Origin: Chryseobacterium sp. SNU WT5
Lineage (GTDB): Bacteria; Bacteroidota; Bacteroidia; Flavobacteriales; Weeksellaceae
Reading direction: 5' to 3'
Assembly: GCF_007362475.1 (NCBI RefSeq)
Contig: NZ_CP041687.1
Location: 2,666,001 to 2,730,000, forward strand
Length of the DNA: 64,000 nt
Shown here piece by piece: positions 44,246-52,938 of the stretch. Both the position numbers and the translations under genes were made by a program. A model generated the notes under the pieces. It was not told the DNA's origin and ran no database searches. It worked only from the letters and a program-made list of their open reading frames with translations. Numbering within the stretch: position 1 is the stretch's first letter; every line of letters starts with the position of its first letter.

Positions 44246-44902
44246 ATGAGTCCAGTTTTATTGATTATCATTGCAGCTACGGCCATTATCAGTTATATTG
44301 CTTTCAGTAATCACGCGATGTTCGAAAAATACAAGTTCAATGTCGGTGCAATTGTGCGCAACAAAGAATATGTGCGTTTAATTTCTGCCGGTTTTTTACA
44401 CGCAGATTTAATGCATTTATTTTTCAATATGTTTACGTTGTATATCTTTGGGCCTATTGTGGTAGAAGCGTTTGGAGCATTTGGATTTTTACTCGTTTAC
44501 TTCGGTTCCATCCTTTTAGGAAATGTATTTTCACTTTATCTTTACAAAAACCAATCCTGGTATTCTGCAATTGGCGCGAGTGGTGGAGTTTCAGGGATTT
44601 TATTTGCCTCGATTGCCATGATTCCGGATTTAGGTTTATATTTGTTCTTTATTCCGATCGCAATTCCAGGTTATATCTTTGGAGTCGTTTATTTCGGTTA
44701 TTCAGTTTACATGATGCTGAATCCAAAACAGAATGACAATATCGGCCATGCCGCACATTTAGGTGGCGCTTTTTTCGGTCTAGTTTACGCCGTTGCTGTG
44801 CAGCCCGAAAGAGCCATGCACAATGCTTTATACTTAGGGATGATGTCGCTGCCTTTGATTTATATGGCTTATATGGTTTTCGTGAAAAAGAGAATTGGCT
44901 AG
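44246..44902 (+). CDS. rhomboid family intramembrane serine protease
   Basis: A 218-residue six-helix membrane protease. The catalytic Ser112 is in IGASGGVSG and His171 in GHAAHLGGAFFG. The L1-loop region FLHADLMHLFFNMFTLYIFG contains the conserved HxxxN. It cleaves transmembrane segments of substrate proteins; the substrates are unknown. It converges with prmC, 23 bases apart. Confidence 0.93.
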   Translation: MSPVLLIIIAATAIISYIAFSNHAMFEKYKFNVGAIVRNKEYVRLISAGFLHADLMHLFFNMFTLYIFGPIVVEAFGAFGFLLVYFGSILLGNVFSLYLYKNQSWYSAIGASGGVSGILFASIAMIPDLGLYLFFIPIAIPGYIFGVVYFGYSVYMMLNPKQNDNIGHAAHLGGAFFGLVYAVAVQPERAMHNALYLGMMSLPLIYMAYMVFVKKRIG

Positions 44903-44925
44903 AATTTTTAGAAGCAACTCGATTT

Positions 44926-45792
44926 TCACTCAAAATTTAAAAGAGTATTCTTCCTTCCCCAAACAATCCTCTCATTCCCTGACAGATCTTTCAACAACTC
45001 AACTTCCTCTAAAACATCAACAAAAAGTTCCAAAGTATCCTTTCCTAATTTCTGATTAATTTCCAGAAAAACTAATCCGTTTTCAGCCAAGTGACTTTTG
45101 CAGTCTTCTGCGATTTTTTCATAGAAAATCAGAGCATTTGAAGTCGGCGAAAACAAAGCCATTTTCGGTTCAAATTCTTTCACCGAATCAGCAATCTCTT
45201 CTTCTTCCTCAATACCAATATACGGCGGATTCGAAATAATAACATCATACATTTCAGTCAAGTTCCCCTTAAGATAGTCCTGATGGATAAAATTAATATC
45301 AATGTTGTGGAAATCTGAATTTCTTTGTGCGGTTTTCAAAGCATTTTCAGAATAATCAATCGCTGAAACTTGCGCTGCAGGAAAGTGTTTCTTCAACACA
45401 ATCGGAATAATCCCAGATCCAGTCCCGATATCTAAAATTTTGAAATCTTTCTTGCCTAAACCTTTAATTTTTCCTATCGCCAATTCCAGCAATTCTTCTG
45501 TTTCTGGTCTTGGGATTAAAACATGTTCATCTATAAAAAATTTCAAACCATAAAATTCGGTCTCACCCAAAATCTGTTGGAATGGCTTTCCGGTTTTTAG
45601 TTCTTTAATGATATTCTGAAGTTTTATTAATAAAGAATCTTCTATTTCGCTGTTAATCCGCTGTCTCATTTCGAATTGGTTCCAGCCATTAAAGTGCTGA
45701 ATAATAATATCTATCAATGTTGCACTTTCAGAATCTGTATAGATGGTTGAAAGTTGCTTTTTGAAACAGCTTTTATATTCTTGATAGGTCAT
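44926..45792 (-). CDS. prmC: release factor N5-glutamine methyltransferase
   Basis: A 288-residue SAM-dependent methyltransferase that modifies the GGQ glutamine of RF1 and RF2. The N-terminal helical domain is followed by a Rossmann fold with ILDIGTGSGIIPIVL. The substrate motif NPPYIG follows VIISNPPY, and the IPRPETEEL segment precedes the SAM site, as in PrmC. HemK is the old name. It is divergent from the NlpC/P60 gene. Confidence 0.95.
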   Translation of the reverse strand: MTYQEYKSCFKKQLSTIYTDSESATLIDIIIQHFNGWNQFEMRQRINSEIEDSLLIKLQNIIKELKTGKPFQQILGETEFYGLKFFIDEHVLIPRPETEELLELAIGKIKGLGKKDFKILDIGTGSGIIPIVLKKHFPAAQVSAIDYSENALKTAQRNSDFHNIDINFIHQDYLKGNLTEMYDVIISNPPYIGIEEEEEIADSVKEFEPKMALFSPTSNALIFYEKIAEDCKSHLAENGLVFLEINQKLGKDTLELFVDVLEEVELLKDLSGNERIVWGRKNTLLNFE

Positions 45793-45903
45793 TATACTGG
45801 TTATTTTTTCAATTTTTTAAATATAAATCCTTTTTTTTAATTAGAAAGAAGATGTAAGGTGATAATTGAGCATAACAAAATCTTAAGATGAATATATTTT
45901 CAC

Positions 45904-45911
45904 TATTTTTG
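45904..45911 (+). promoter_or_regulatory. -7 box of the NlpC/P60 lipoprotein gene
   Basis: TATTTTTG, 19 bases before the start codon in the divergent gap. No TTG at the expected distance. Confidence 0.4.
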
Positions 45912-45930
45912 AAAAAATTGGCAAAATAGA

Positions 45931-46470
45931 ATGAAAAGATATCTTTTAATGGTGTTTACCGCAATGATTTTAGTTTCTTGTGGATCTTCAAAAAATGTGG
46001 TTGCAAAAAGAGAAACTCCCACAAAGACAGTTAAGAAAGCAAGTAATCTTAAAACGCTTGAATCAAATTATTCAGGTAGAAATTCCTCACTCGTAGATGA
46101 ACTTTTAAAAGACGCGCGAAAATATTTAGGTGCTCCGTATAAATACGCGGGAAATACGTCCGCTGGTTTTGATTGTTCTGGTTTAATTTGTAAAGTATTT
46201 GATGAAAATAGTTATAAGCTGCCAAGAAGATCAGAAGATCAATCGAATAAAGGAAAAGAAATCAAAATTAAAGAAGCTAAGCCAGGTGATCTCGTCTTCT
46301 TTGCGACTTCCGGTGGATCAAGAGTTACCCACGTTGGAATTGTTCATGATATAGGAAATGATGGAGAAGTGAAATTTATCCATTCGTCTACATCCAAAGG
46401 CGTGATCATTTCGTCGCTCAACGAGAAATACTGGAACAATGCTTATCTTTTCGCCAGAAGAGTTTTGTAA
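45931..46470 (+). CDS. C40 family (NlpC/P60) cell-wall peptidase lipoprotein
   Basis: A 179-residue lipoprotein (lipobox LVSC, Cys17) with a C-terminal NlpC/P60 domain. The catalytic Cys lies in AGFDCSGLIC, the His in RVTHVGIVHD, and the third polar residue in KFIHSSTSKG. It probably cuts peptide cross-links of peptidoglycan on the outer membrane's inner face. The short linker rich in Lys/Thr separates lipid anchor and domain. dapD, which supplies meso-diaminopimelate for the same wall, follows 35 bases later. Confidence 0.92.
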   Translation: MKRYLLMVFTAMILVSCGSSKNVVAKRETPTKTVKKASNLKTLESNYSGRNSSLVDELLKDARKYLGAPYKYAGNTSAGFDCSGLICKVFDENSYKLPRRSEDQSNKGKEIKIKEAKPGDLVFFATSGGSRVTHVGIVHDIGNDGEVKFIHSSTSKGVIISSLNEKYWNNAYLFARRVL

Positions 46471-46505
46471 ATTTGTATTCTTTCTTAAATTAAAAATAAT
46501 CAATA

Positions 46506-47318
46506 ATGATATTACAGCAAACCATTGAAAATATTTGGGACAATAGAGAATTGTTGCAAAATGAAGATAGTAAAAAATCGATTCGCGAAGTAATCCGACA
46601 ATTAGATTTAGGAAAACTTAGAGTCGCTGAACCAACTGCAGATGGCTGGAAAGTAAATGAGTGGGTGAAAAAAGCAGTGGTGATGTACTTTCCGATTCAA
46701 AAGATGGAAACCATTGAAGTAGGACCGTTTGAGTTCCATGACAAAATGCCGTTGAAAAAAGGGTATGCCGAAAAAGGTGTTCGTGTTGTACCGCATGCAG
46801 TTGCGAGAGAAGGTGCTTATATCGCTCCTGGAGTTATTTTGATGCCTTCTTATGTAAATATTGGTGCGTATGTCGATTCCGGCACCATGGTCGATACTTG
46901 GGCAACAGTTGGTAGTTGTGCCCAAATTGGAAAAGATGTTCACCTAAGTGGTGGAGTAGGAATTGGTGGAGTGTTAGAACCATTACAGGCAGCACCTGTT
47001 ATTATAGAAGATAATGTTTTTGTGGGTTCCAGATGTATCGTTGTAGAAGGTGTTCATGTCGAAAGAGAAGCTGTTTTAGGAGCAAACGTCGTTTTGACTG
47101 CTTCCACAAAAATTATCGATGTAACTGGTGATTCGCCGGTGGAAATAAAAGGAAGAGTACCGGCACGTTCTGTTGTGATTCCTGGTAGTTATACCAAGAA
47201 GTTCCCAGCAGGCGAGTTTCAGGTTCCTTGTGCTTTGATTATTGGTCAGCGGAAAGAATCCACAGATAAGAAGACGTCTCTTAATGATGCGTTGAGAGAA
47301 AATAATGTCGCAGTTTAA
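46506..47318 (+). CDS. dapD: tetrahydrodipicolinate N-succinyltransferase
   Basis: A 270-residue left-handed parallel beta-helix enzyme of the lysine/diaminopimelate pathway that transfers succinyl from succinyl-CoA to tetrahydrodipicolinate. Hexapeptide repeats are visible in YIAPGVILMPSYVNIGAYVDSGTMVDTW and later VFVGSRCIVVEGVHVEREAVLGANV. The helical N-terminal domain (1-95) and the C-terminal FPAGEFQVPCALIIGQR are as in known DapD. Its presence indicates the succinylase branch. Confidence 0.95.
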   Translation: MILQQTIENIWDNRELLQNEDSKKSIREVIRQLDLGKLRVAEPTADGWKVNEWVKKAVVMYFPIQKMETIEVGPFEFHDKMPLKKGYAEKGVRVVPHAVAREGAYIAPGVILMPSYVNIGAYVDSGTMVDTWATVGSCAQIGKDVHLSGGVGIGGVLEPLQAAPVIIEDNVFVGSRCIVVEGVHVEREAVLGANVVLTASTKIIDVTGDSPVEIKGRVPARSVVIPGSYTKKFPAGEFQVPCALIIGQRKESTDKKTSLNDALRENNVAV

Positions 47319-47357
47319 TAATTTCGAAACTAGCTAATTATTTTACACTAGAAACTA

Positions 47358-49247
47358 ATGATAAAGTCTATCTTTAAAATTCATATTTTATCTCTCGTTA
47401 TTTTCAGTATTTTTCGATTTATATTACTGTTTTCAAATAGTTCGCACTGGAATTTTAATATGTCTGATTTAGCGCGGGCATTGATGATGGGTGTTCGTTT
47501 TGATATGGTTATCAGCTGCTATATTTTAGCATTACCAACCTTAATTTTCCTCATTTTTTATATTTTTAAAAGGAAAAATCTATTAGTAAACAGAATTCTC
47601 TATTTCTATTGCGCAATTCTTTACACCATTGCATTTCTTATAAGTGCAGTGGATATTCCTTATTTTAATCAATTTTTTTCTCGGTTAGATAAAGGAATTT
47701 TCCAATGGATCGAAAATCCTGCCTTTATCACCGAAATGATTGCAAAAGACTTTAAGTTATGGGGATTTGTTTTTCCTTTTCTTATATTATTATTTATATT
47801 CCAATATTTTTTAAAGAAGATTTTTATTCTAATTAATAAACTTGAAATTTCTAGATTAAATTTTGTGCCAAGAATTATTTTGTCTTTTTTCATACTAGGA
47901 ATAACCTTTGTAGGAATTAGAGGCAGGATTGAAGCAAAATCACCAATTAGGGTAGGAACGGCGTATTTTTCAGAAAATGCATTTTTGAATAAAATCGGTT
48001 TGAACCCGAATTTTACTTTTATTCATAGTTTGCTTCAGAAAAGTGTTACTTGGTCAGATTTAATGGATGACAGAAGAGCTTTTTCTATTGTGCAAGAACA
48101 GATGAATATCAAAGTTCAGCATGACAAATTTTCTTTAAAACACCCTATTTCCCTAGCTTCCGAAAATTTGGGAAAACCTAATATTGTATTGGTGTTAATG
48201 GAAAGTATGACTGCAGATAATATGAAATACTTTGGTAATACGAAAAATTTAACTCCGGTCTTAGATGATTTAATTACGAAAAGTATATTTTTTGAAAATA
48301 CTTATTCAGAAGGTATTCACACCTTTAATGGAATTTACGGTACATTAACCTCTTTTCCTGCTCTTTGGAATCAGCATCCAATGAAATCAATTCAAAATTA
48401 CACAACATTTACCACCCCTTTAAAAAAGGCGGGATACGAAAATGTATTTTTTACAACACATGATTCACAGTTTGATAATATGGAAGGATTTTTATATGCT
48501 AATGATTTTCAAAAAGTGTACTCGCAGAAGGATTATCCTTCATCTGAAGTTAAAAGTAATTTGGGTGTATCAGATGATTATCTTTTCCGTTTTGGTATTG
48601 AAAAAATTAATGAAATGCAACAAAAAAGGAAGGCTCCATTTTTCACTTCGTTTTTAACTTCTAGTAATCATAGCCCTATTATAATTCCAGATTATTTTAA
48701 ATCCAATAATCCAAGTCAGGAAGAAAAGGTAATTCAGTACGCAGATTGGTCTATAGGACAGTTTTTAAAAGAAGCAGAAAAACAGAGTTGGTACAAAAAT
48801 ACTATTTTCGTCTTTCTTGCAGATCATGGCTCTGGATACGAAAGAACCTACGAAATGTCTCTTAGCTACAATCATATACCATTGTTTTTTTATGCTCCAC
48901 ATCTCCTTAAGAATACTGGAATTAGAAAAGATTTTGTTAAGCAAATTGATGTTATTCCAAGTATAATGGGACTAACTGATATTTCATATATTAAAAATAA
49001 TTTGGGGATTAATGTGTGGACGCAGAAGCGCGAATTTGCATACTTTGGTGCAGATGATAAAATAGGCGTAGTAAACCAAGATTATTTCTTAATCTATAGG
49101 AAGGATGGTCATGAAGCTTTGTATAATTATCGCACGAAAGATTTGAAGAATTACGTAAAAGAATATCCAGTTTTAGTGCAGAAAATGAAAGAATATGCTT
49201 TTTCTAATCTTCAAGTTGCTCATTCCATCAAAAAGAAATTAAAATAG
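47358..49247 (+). CDS. LTA synthase/sulfatase-like membrane phosphotransferase
   Basis: A 629-residue protein with about five N-terminal helices (residues 1-190), then an extracytoplasmic alkaline-phosphatase/sulfatase-fold domain. NIVLVLMESM provides the first metal ligand (Glu), the likely nucleophile is Thr322 in GIHTFNGIYG, and LADHGSGYERT carries the Asp-His metal pair. In Gram-positive bacteria such enzymes polymerise lipoteichoic acid. In Gram-negative bacteria relatives add phosphoglycerol or phosphoethanolamine to glycans or lipids. The family 4 glycosyltransferase 10 bases downstream suggests a joint job in envelope glycolipid decoration. Confidence 0.87.
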   Translation: MIKSIFKIHILSLVIFSIFRFILLFSNSSHWNFNMSDLARALMMGVRFDMVISCYILALPTLIFLIFYIFKRKNLLVNRILYFYCAILYTIAFLISAVDIPYFNQFFSRLDKGIFQWIENPAFITEMIAKDFKLWGFVFPFLILLFIFQYFLKKIFILINKLEISRLNFVPRIILSFFILGITFVGIRGRIEAKSPIRVGTAYFSENAFLNKIGLNPNFTFIHSLLQKSVTWSDLMDDRRAFSIVQEQMNIKVQHDKFSLKHPISLASENLGKPNIVLVLMESMTADNMKYFGNTKNLTPVLDDLITKSIFFENTYSEGIHTFNGIYGTLTSFPALWNQHPMKSIQNYTTFTTPLKKAGYENVFFTTHDSQFDNMEGFLYANDFQKVYSQKDYPSSEVKSNLGVSDDYLFRFGIEKINEMQQKRKAPFFTSFLTSSNHSPIIIPDYFKSNNPSQEEKVIQYADWSIGQFLKEAEKQSWYKNTIFVFLADHGSGYERTYEMSLSYNHIPLFFYAPHLLKNTGIRKDFVKQIDVIPSIMGLTDISYIKNNLGINVWTQKREFAYFGADDKIGVVNQDYFLIYRKDGHEALYNYRTKDLKNYVKEYPVLVQKMKEYAFSNLQVAHSIKKKLK

Positions 49248-49257
49248 TTAAATTCTT

Positions 49258-50361
49258 ATGAAAATTGCTTTCGATGGTAAACGCTTCTTCAATAATTCTT
49301 CGGGTTTAGGAAATTTCTCCCGCGATTTAGTTAGGATCTTGGCCAATTGTTTTCCTGAAAATAATTATATTCTTTTCAATGAAAATAAATCTGAAAAAGG
49401 AAAGGATATTGTAGACTTACCCAATGTTTCATTTGTAGAAACTTCAAAAGGAACAATGTCCCGGCAATTTAAAATGGGAAAAGATGCCCAACAAATTAAT
49501 GCCGATATTTTCCATGGGCTTTCCGGCGAATTACCTTTAAAATGGAACGATAAACCGATTAAGAAAATAGTCACGATTCATGATTTAATATTCATGAGAT
49601 TTCCGCAATATTATTCTTTTTTCGATCGAAAAATTCACTTTTGGAAGTTCAAAAAAGCTGCAGAACAGGCTGATTTGATTATTGCAATTTCTGAGCAAAC
49701 AAAACGCGATATTATTCAGTTTCTAAAAGCTCCAGAATGCAAAATAAGGGTGGTTTATCAAGGCTGCCATCATGCTTTTAAAGAAAATCAAAGCGCAGAT
49801 TTTTTAGCTTCAGTAAAAGAAAAATTTAATTTACCTGGAAGATTTATTCTGAATGTTGGAACGATCGAAAAACGCAAAAATTTATTAAATATCGTGAAAG
49901 CGATTACTGGAACAAATATTCCTTTAGTTGTCATTGGTAAAAAAACAAAATACTTTAATAAAGTCAAGAAATATATAACTAAAAATAAATTAGAAAGCCA
50001 TGTTCACGTTCTGGAAAATGTTTCCATGGAAGAATTGGCAGCAATTTATAAACTCGCGGATATTTTCGTTTATCCGAGCCTTTTTGAAGGTTTTGGAATT
50101 CCGGTTATTGAAGCGCTTTTTTCTAAAAGCCCTGTAATTACAAGTAATCTCAGTTGCCTTCCAGAAGCGGGTGGTAAAGATTCTCTTTATATCGATCCGC
50201 ATAATTTCAAAGACCTAAAAGCCAAAATCTTATTTCTTTGGAACAATGAATCTGAAAGAAAACGCAGAGCAGAAAAAAGTTTAGAATTTGTTCAGAAATT
50301 TAATGATAACCAAATTGCTGAAAATTTATATTCTGTTTATCAGGAAGTTATGTTAAAATAA
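49258..50361 (+). CDS. family 4 (GT-B) glycosyltransferase
   Basis: A 367-residue glycosyltransferase of the mannosyltransferase-like GT4 type. The N-terminal acceptor domain begins KIAFDGKRFFNNSSGLGNFSR with the glycine-rich loop. The C-terminal domain shows NVGTIEKRKNL, binding the donor phosphates, and the EX7E motif EGFGIPVIE around residue 280. It is cytoplasmic and membrane-associated. It follows the LTA-synthase-like gene by 10 bases. The sugar is unknown. Confidence 0.9.
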   Translation: MKIAFDGKRFFNNSSGLGNFSRDLVRILANCFPENNYILFNENKSEKGKDIVDLPNVSFVETSKGTMSRQFKMGKDAQQINADIFHGLSGELPLKWNDKPIKKIVTIHDLIFMRFPQYYSFFDRKIHFWKFKKAAEQADLIIAISEQTKRDIIQFLKAPECKIRVVYQGCHHAFKENQSADFLASVKEKFNLPGRFILNVGTIEKRKNLLNIVKAITGTNIPLVVIGKKTKYFNKVKKYITKNKLESHVHVLENVSMEELAAIYKLADIFVYPSLFEGFGIPVIEALFSKSPVITSNLSCLPEAGGKDSLYIDPHNFKDLKAKILFLWNNESERKRRAEKSLEFVQKFNDNQIAENLYSVYQEVMLK

Positions 50362-50371
50362 AAAATATTTC

Positions 50372-50403
50372 TTGCAGGTTAATTTTTTTATTAGATATAT
50401 TTG
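50372..50403 (+). promoter_or_regulatory. his operon promoter
   Basis: TTG (50372-50374), a 21-base spacer and TATATTTG (50396-50403), a full match to TAnnTTTG. The leader peptide start follows 15 bases later. Confidence 0.7.
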
Positions 50404-50418
50404 CAAAGTTAAAAGAAC

Positions 50419-50475
50419 ATGAAAAATACAATCGCTTTATTCCATCATTATCATCTCATCCAAAAGACGAGTTGA
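50419..50475 (+). CDS. hisL: histidine operon leader peptide
   Basis: An 18-codon frame, MKNTIALFHHYHLIQKTS then TGA. It has three His codons and one Tyr within four codons (50443-50454), far above chance for so short a frame. It lies between a good promoter and a terminator hairpin in front of hisG. Stalling at the His codons when charged tRNA-His is low would control the terminator. The segment AGACG (50465-50469) repeats part of the terminator's right arm and could pair with CGTCT in its left arm. Confidence 0.8.
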   Translation: MKNTIALFHHYHLIQKTS

Positions 50476-50510
50476 TTATTTATGGCTATAAGCAAATAAA
50501 AATATTTAAA

Positions 50511-50538
50511 AACCGTCTGAACAGAGACGGTTTTTTTT
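50511..50538 (+). terminator. his attenuator terminator
   Basis: Perfect 8-bp arms AACCGTCT / AGACGGTT (50511-50518, 50525-50532) with a 6-base loop and T6. It lies 35 bases after the leader stop and 48 bases before hisG. Confidence 0.85.
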
Positions 50539-50585
50539 GTGTTTAACATCAAAGCATTTGTTCAGACCCAACCTCAAAATTGAAT

Positions 50586-51443
50586 ATGAACAAATTAAAG
50601 ATCGCAATACAAAAAAGTGGCAGACTCAGCGAAAAGTCCCTTGAACTTTTAAAAGAATGTGGCATTAAAATTCCAGATTTTAAAAGCAAACTCAAAAACT
50701 CAGCAACCAATTTTCCTTTAGAAATTCTTTTCCTTCGCGATGATGATATTCCAAAATATGTAGAACAGGGAATCGTCGATATCGGTATTATTGGGGAAAA
50801 TGAAGTTTTAGAACAAAACAAGAACGTGGATTTTGTAAGAAAACTCGGTTTTGCCAATTGCAGTCTTTCATTAGCAATTCCGAAAGATCAGGACTATTCA
50901 GATCTCAGCTTTTTTCAAGGAAAGAAGATTGCAACTTCCTATCCGACAATCGTTAAAAATTACTTTGAAAAAAATAACATCAGTGCAGAAATTGTTGAGA
51001 TTTCCGGAAGTGTGGAGATTGCTCCAAGTATCGGATTAGCAGATGCGATCGCTGATTTAGTAAGTTCTGGAAGTACACTTTTACACAATGGTTTGAAAGA
51101 AGTTGAAGAAGTTTTAAAGAGTGAGGCTGTTTTGATTTCGAGCAGAAATCTTCCCGATGGTATTTCAATAATTCTTGAATCTTTTCTTTTTAGAATTCAA
51201 GCGGTGATCAATTCCAGAGAGAATAAATATATTTTGTTGAACGCTCCAAATGAGTCCATTGAAAAGATCATTAATATTTTACCAGGCATGAAATCCCCAA
51301 CTGTTTTACCACTCGCTGAAACAGGATGGAGTAGTATTCACTCCGTAGTTCGTGAAAATAAATTCTGGAAAATTATTGATGAGTTGAAAAAGTTTGGAGC
51401 AGAGGGAATTCTCGTAATTCCAATTGAAAAAATGGTTTTGTAA
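50586..51443 (+). CDS. hisG: ATP phosphoribosyltransferase (long form)
   Basis: A 285-residue enzyme of the first step: ATP plus PRPP gives phosphoribosyl-ATP. The start is the ATG at 50586 (MNKLKIAIQKSGRL); a TTG two codons earlier is less likely. Catalytic domains occupy 1-210. The C-terminal ACT-like regulatory domain (from about 215, with VLPLAETGWSSIHSVV) marks the long form that is inhibited by histidine and needs no HisZ. The phosphate loop region ISGSVEIAPSIGLADAIADLVSSG is intact. It is first in the his operon; hisD follows after 199 bases. Confidence 0.95.
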   Translation: MNKLKIAIQKSGRLSEKSLELLKECGIKIPDFKSKLKNSATNFPLEILFLRDDDIPKYVEQGIVDIGIIGENEVLEQNKNVDFVRKLGFANCSLSLAIPKDQDYSDLSFFQGKKIATSYPTIVKNYFEKNNISAEIVEISGSVEIAPSIGLADAIADLVSSGSTLLHNGLKEVEEVLKSEAVLISSRNLPDGISIILESFLFRIQAVINSRENKYILLNAPNESIEKIINILPGMKSPTVLPLAETGWSSIHSVVRENKFWKIIDELKKFGAEGILVIPIEKMVL

Positions 51444-51451
51444 AGTAGACC

Positions 51452-51479
51452 TTAGAGGTTAGAAGTTAGATGTTAGAAA
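51452..51479 (+). repeat. four tandem heptamers TTAGANG
   Basis: TTAGAGG, TTAGAAG, TTAGATG and TTAGAAA follow one another directly after the hisG stop. Non-coding. Confidence 0.6.
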
Positions 51480-51592
51480 TCAGTATAAAACAATGTACAA
51501 TATAAACGTACTAACAAGAGGTAATAGGCCTTTGCTTAGTCAAACGCCTTTGCGATGGTAATTGATTAACAGAATAATAAAATTCCTTATCG

Positions 51593-51610
51593 TCCCGATG
51601 GCTATCGGGA
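51593..51610. repeat. short palindrome in the hisG-hisD gap
   Basis: TCCCGAT-GGCT-ATCGGGA: 7-bp arms and a 4-base loop, with GC content far above the surrounding gap. I recall similar palindromes dispersed in Flavobacteriia genomes, but cannot test that here. Confidence 0.6.
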
Positions 51611-51642
51611 TTGCGTTAAAAATAAGTCTATAAAAAGTAAAA

Positions 51643-52938
51643 ATGAAAAATATATTTAAATATCCAGCACAAAATACGTGGGAAACACTCTTGAAAAGGC
51701 CAGCTCTTGAAAAGAAAGATTTAAGAAATACCGTTCAGGATATTTTCTTAAAAGTAAAAGAAGATGGTGATGCTGCTTTGAAGGAGTTTGCGATAAAATT
51801 TGATCAGGTAAGCATTGCTCAATTATTAGTTTCGAAAGGAGAAATAGAATTTGCCGTCGCCCAGGTTTCACGAGAATTAAAGGCTGCGATCGATCAGGCG
51901 AAAGAAAATATTTTCAAATTTCACGCTGCTCAAAAAGAGCAATCCACTGAAATTGAAACCACTGAAGGAGTTATTTGTTGGCAAGAATCCAGAGCAATTG
52001 AAAAAGTAGGATTGTATATTCCGGGTGGAACGGCGCCACTTTTTTCTACCGTTTTAATGTTGGCTGTTCCGGCTCAAATTGCCGGATGCAAAGAAGTAAT
52101 GCTTTGTACGCCACCACAAAAAGACGGATCAATCAATCCTGCGATTTTGTATACCGCGCAATTGTGTGGAATTACCAAAATTTTTAAAGTCGGCGGCGCT
52201 CAGGCAATTGCTGCTTTAACTTTCGGTACTGAAACAATTGCTAAAGTTGATAAGATTTTCGGTCCTGGAAATCAATACGTGACGCAAGCAAAACAATTGG
52301 CGATGGAATATAATGTCGCCATCGATCTACCAGCGGGTCCAAGTGAAGTTTTAGTGATCGCTGATGAAGAAGCAAAACAAGAATTTTGCGCGGCAGACTT
52401 ATTATCACAAGCCGAGCACGGAACGGATTCTCAAGTGATTTTTATTTCAACAGATGAAATTGTTTTTAATGACACTTTAAAGGAAATTGAAAAACAATTA
52501 CTAGAACTTCCACGTAATGAAATTGCAAAGCTTGCTTTAGAAAACAGTCGTTTTGTTCTGATGAGAACTATTGATGAAGCGCTTGAAATGAGCAATTTCT
52601 ACGCTCCTGAACATTTAATTTTAGCAGTAGAAAATCCTAGAAATTATATTGGGAAAATTACCAATGCCGGTTCTGTTTTCCTCGGAAATTATACGCCTGA
52701 ATCAGCCGGCGATTATGCGAGCGGAACGAACCACACTTTGCCAACCAACGGATTTGCAAAAAATTACAGTGGCGTTTCCCTCGACAGTTTTGTGAAAAAA
52801 ATCACCATTCAGGAAATTTCAAAAACCGGCCTTCTAAATATAGGAAAAATCATCGAATTAATGGCCGCTGCAGAAGGTTTGGATGCTCACAAAAATGCAG
52901 TTTCACTTCGCTTAAAATCTTTAGAAAATGGAATTTAA
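51643..52938 (+). CDS. hisD: histidinol dehydrogenase
   Basis: A 431-residue Zn- and NAD-dependent enzyme of the last two steps (histidinol to histidinal to histidine). VGLYIPGGTAPLFSTVLMLAVPA around residue 125 is the NAD/substrate region. DLPAGPSEVLVIAD and LSQAEHGTDSQ hold zinc ligands. SGTNHTLPTNGFAKNYSGVS contains the catalytic His pair region. The end overlaps hisC by 11 bases. Confidence 0.96.
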   Translation: MKNIFKYPAQNTWETLLKRPALEKKDLRNTVQDIFLKVKEDGDAALKEFAIKFDQVSIAQLLVSKGEIEFAVAQVSRELKAAIDQAKENIFKFHAAQKEQSTEIETTEGVICWQESRAIEKVGLYIPGGTAPLFSTVLMLAVPAQIAGCKEVMLCTPPQKDGSINPAILYTAQLCGITKIFKVGGAQAIAALTFGTETIAKVDKIFGPGNQYVTQAKQLAMEYNVAIDLPAGPSEVLVIADEEAKQEFCAADLLSQAEHGTDSQVIFISTDEIVFNDTLKEIEKQLLELPRNEIAKLALENSRFVLMRTIDEALEMSNFYAPEHLILAVENPRNYIGKITNAGSVFLGNYTPESAGDYASGTNHTLPTNGFAKNYSGVSLDSFVKKITIQEISKTGLLNIGKIIELMAAAEGLDAHKNAVSLRLKSLENGI

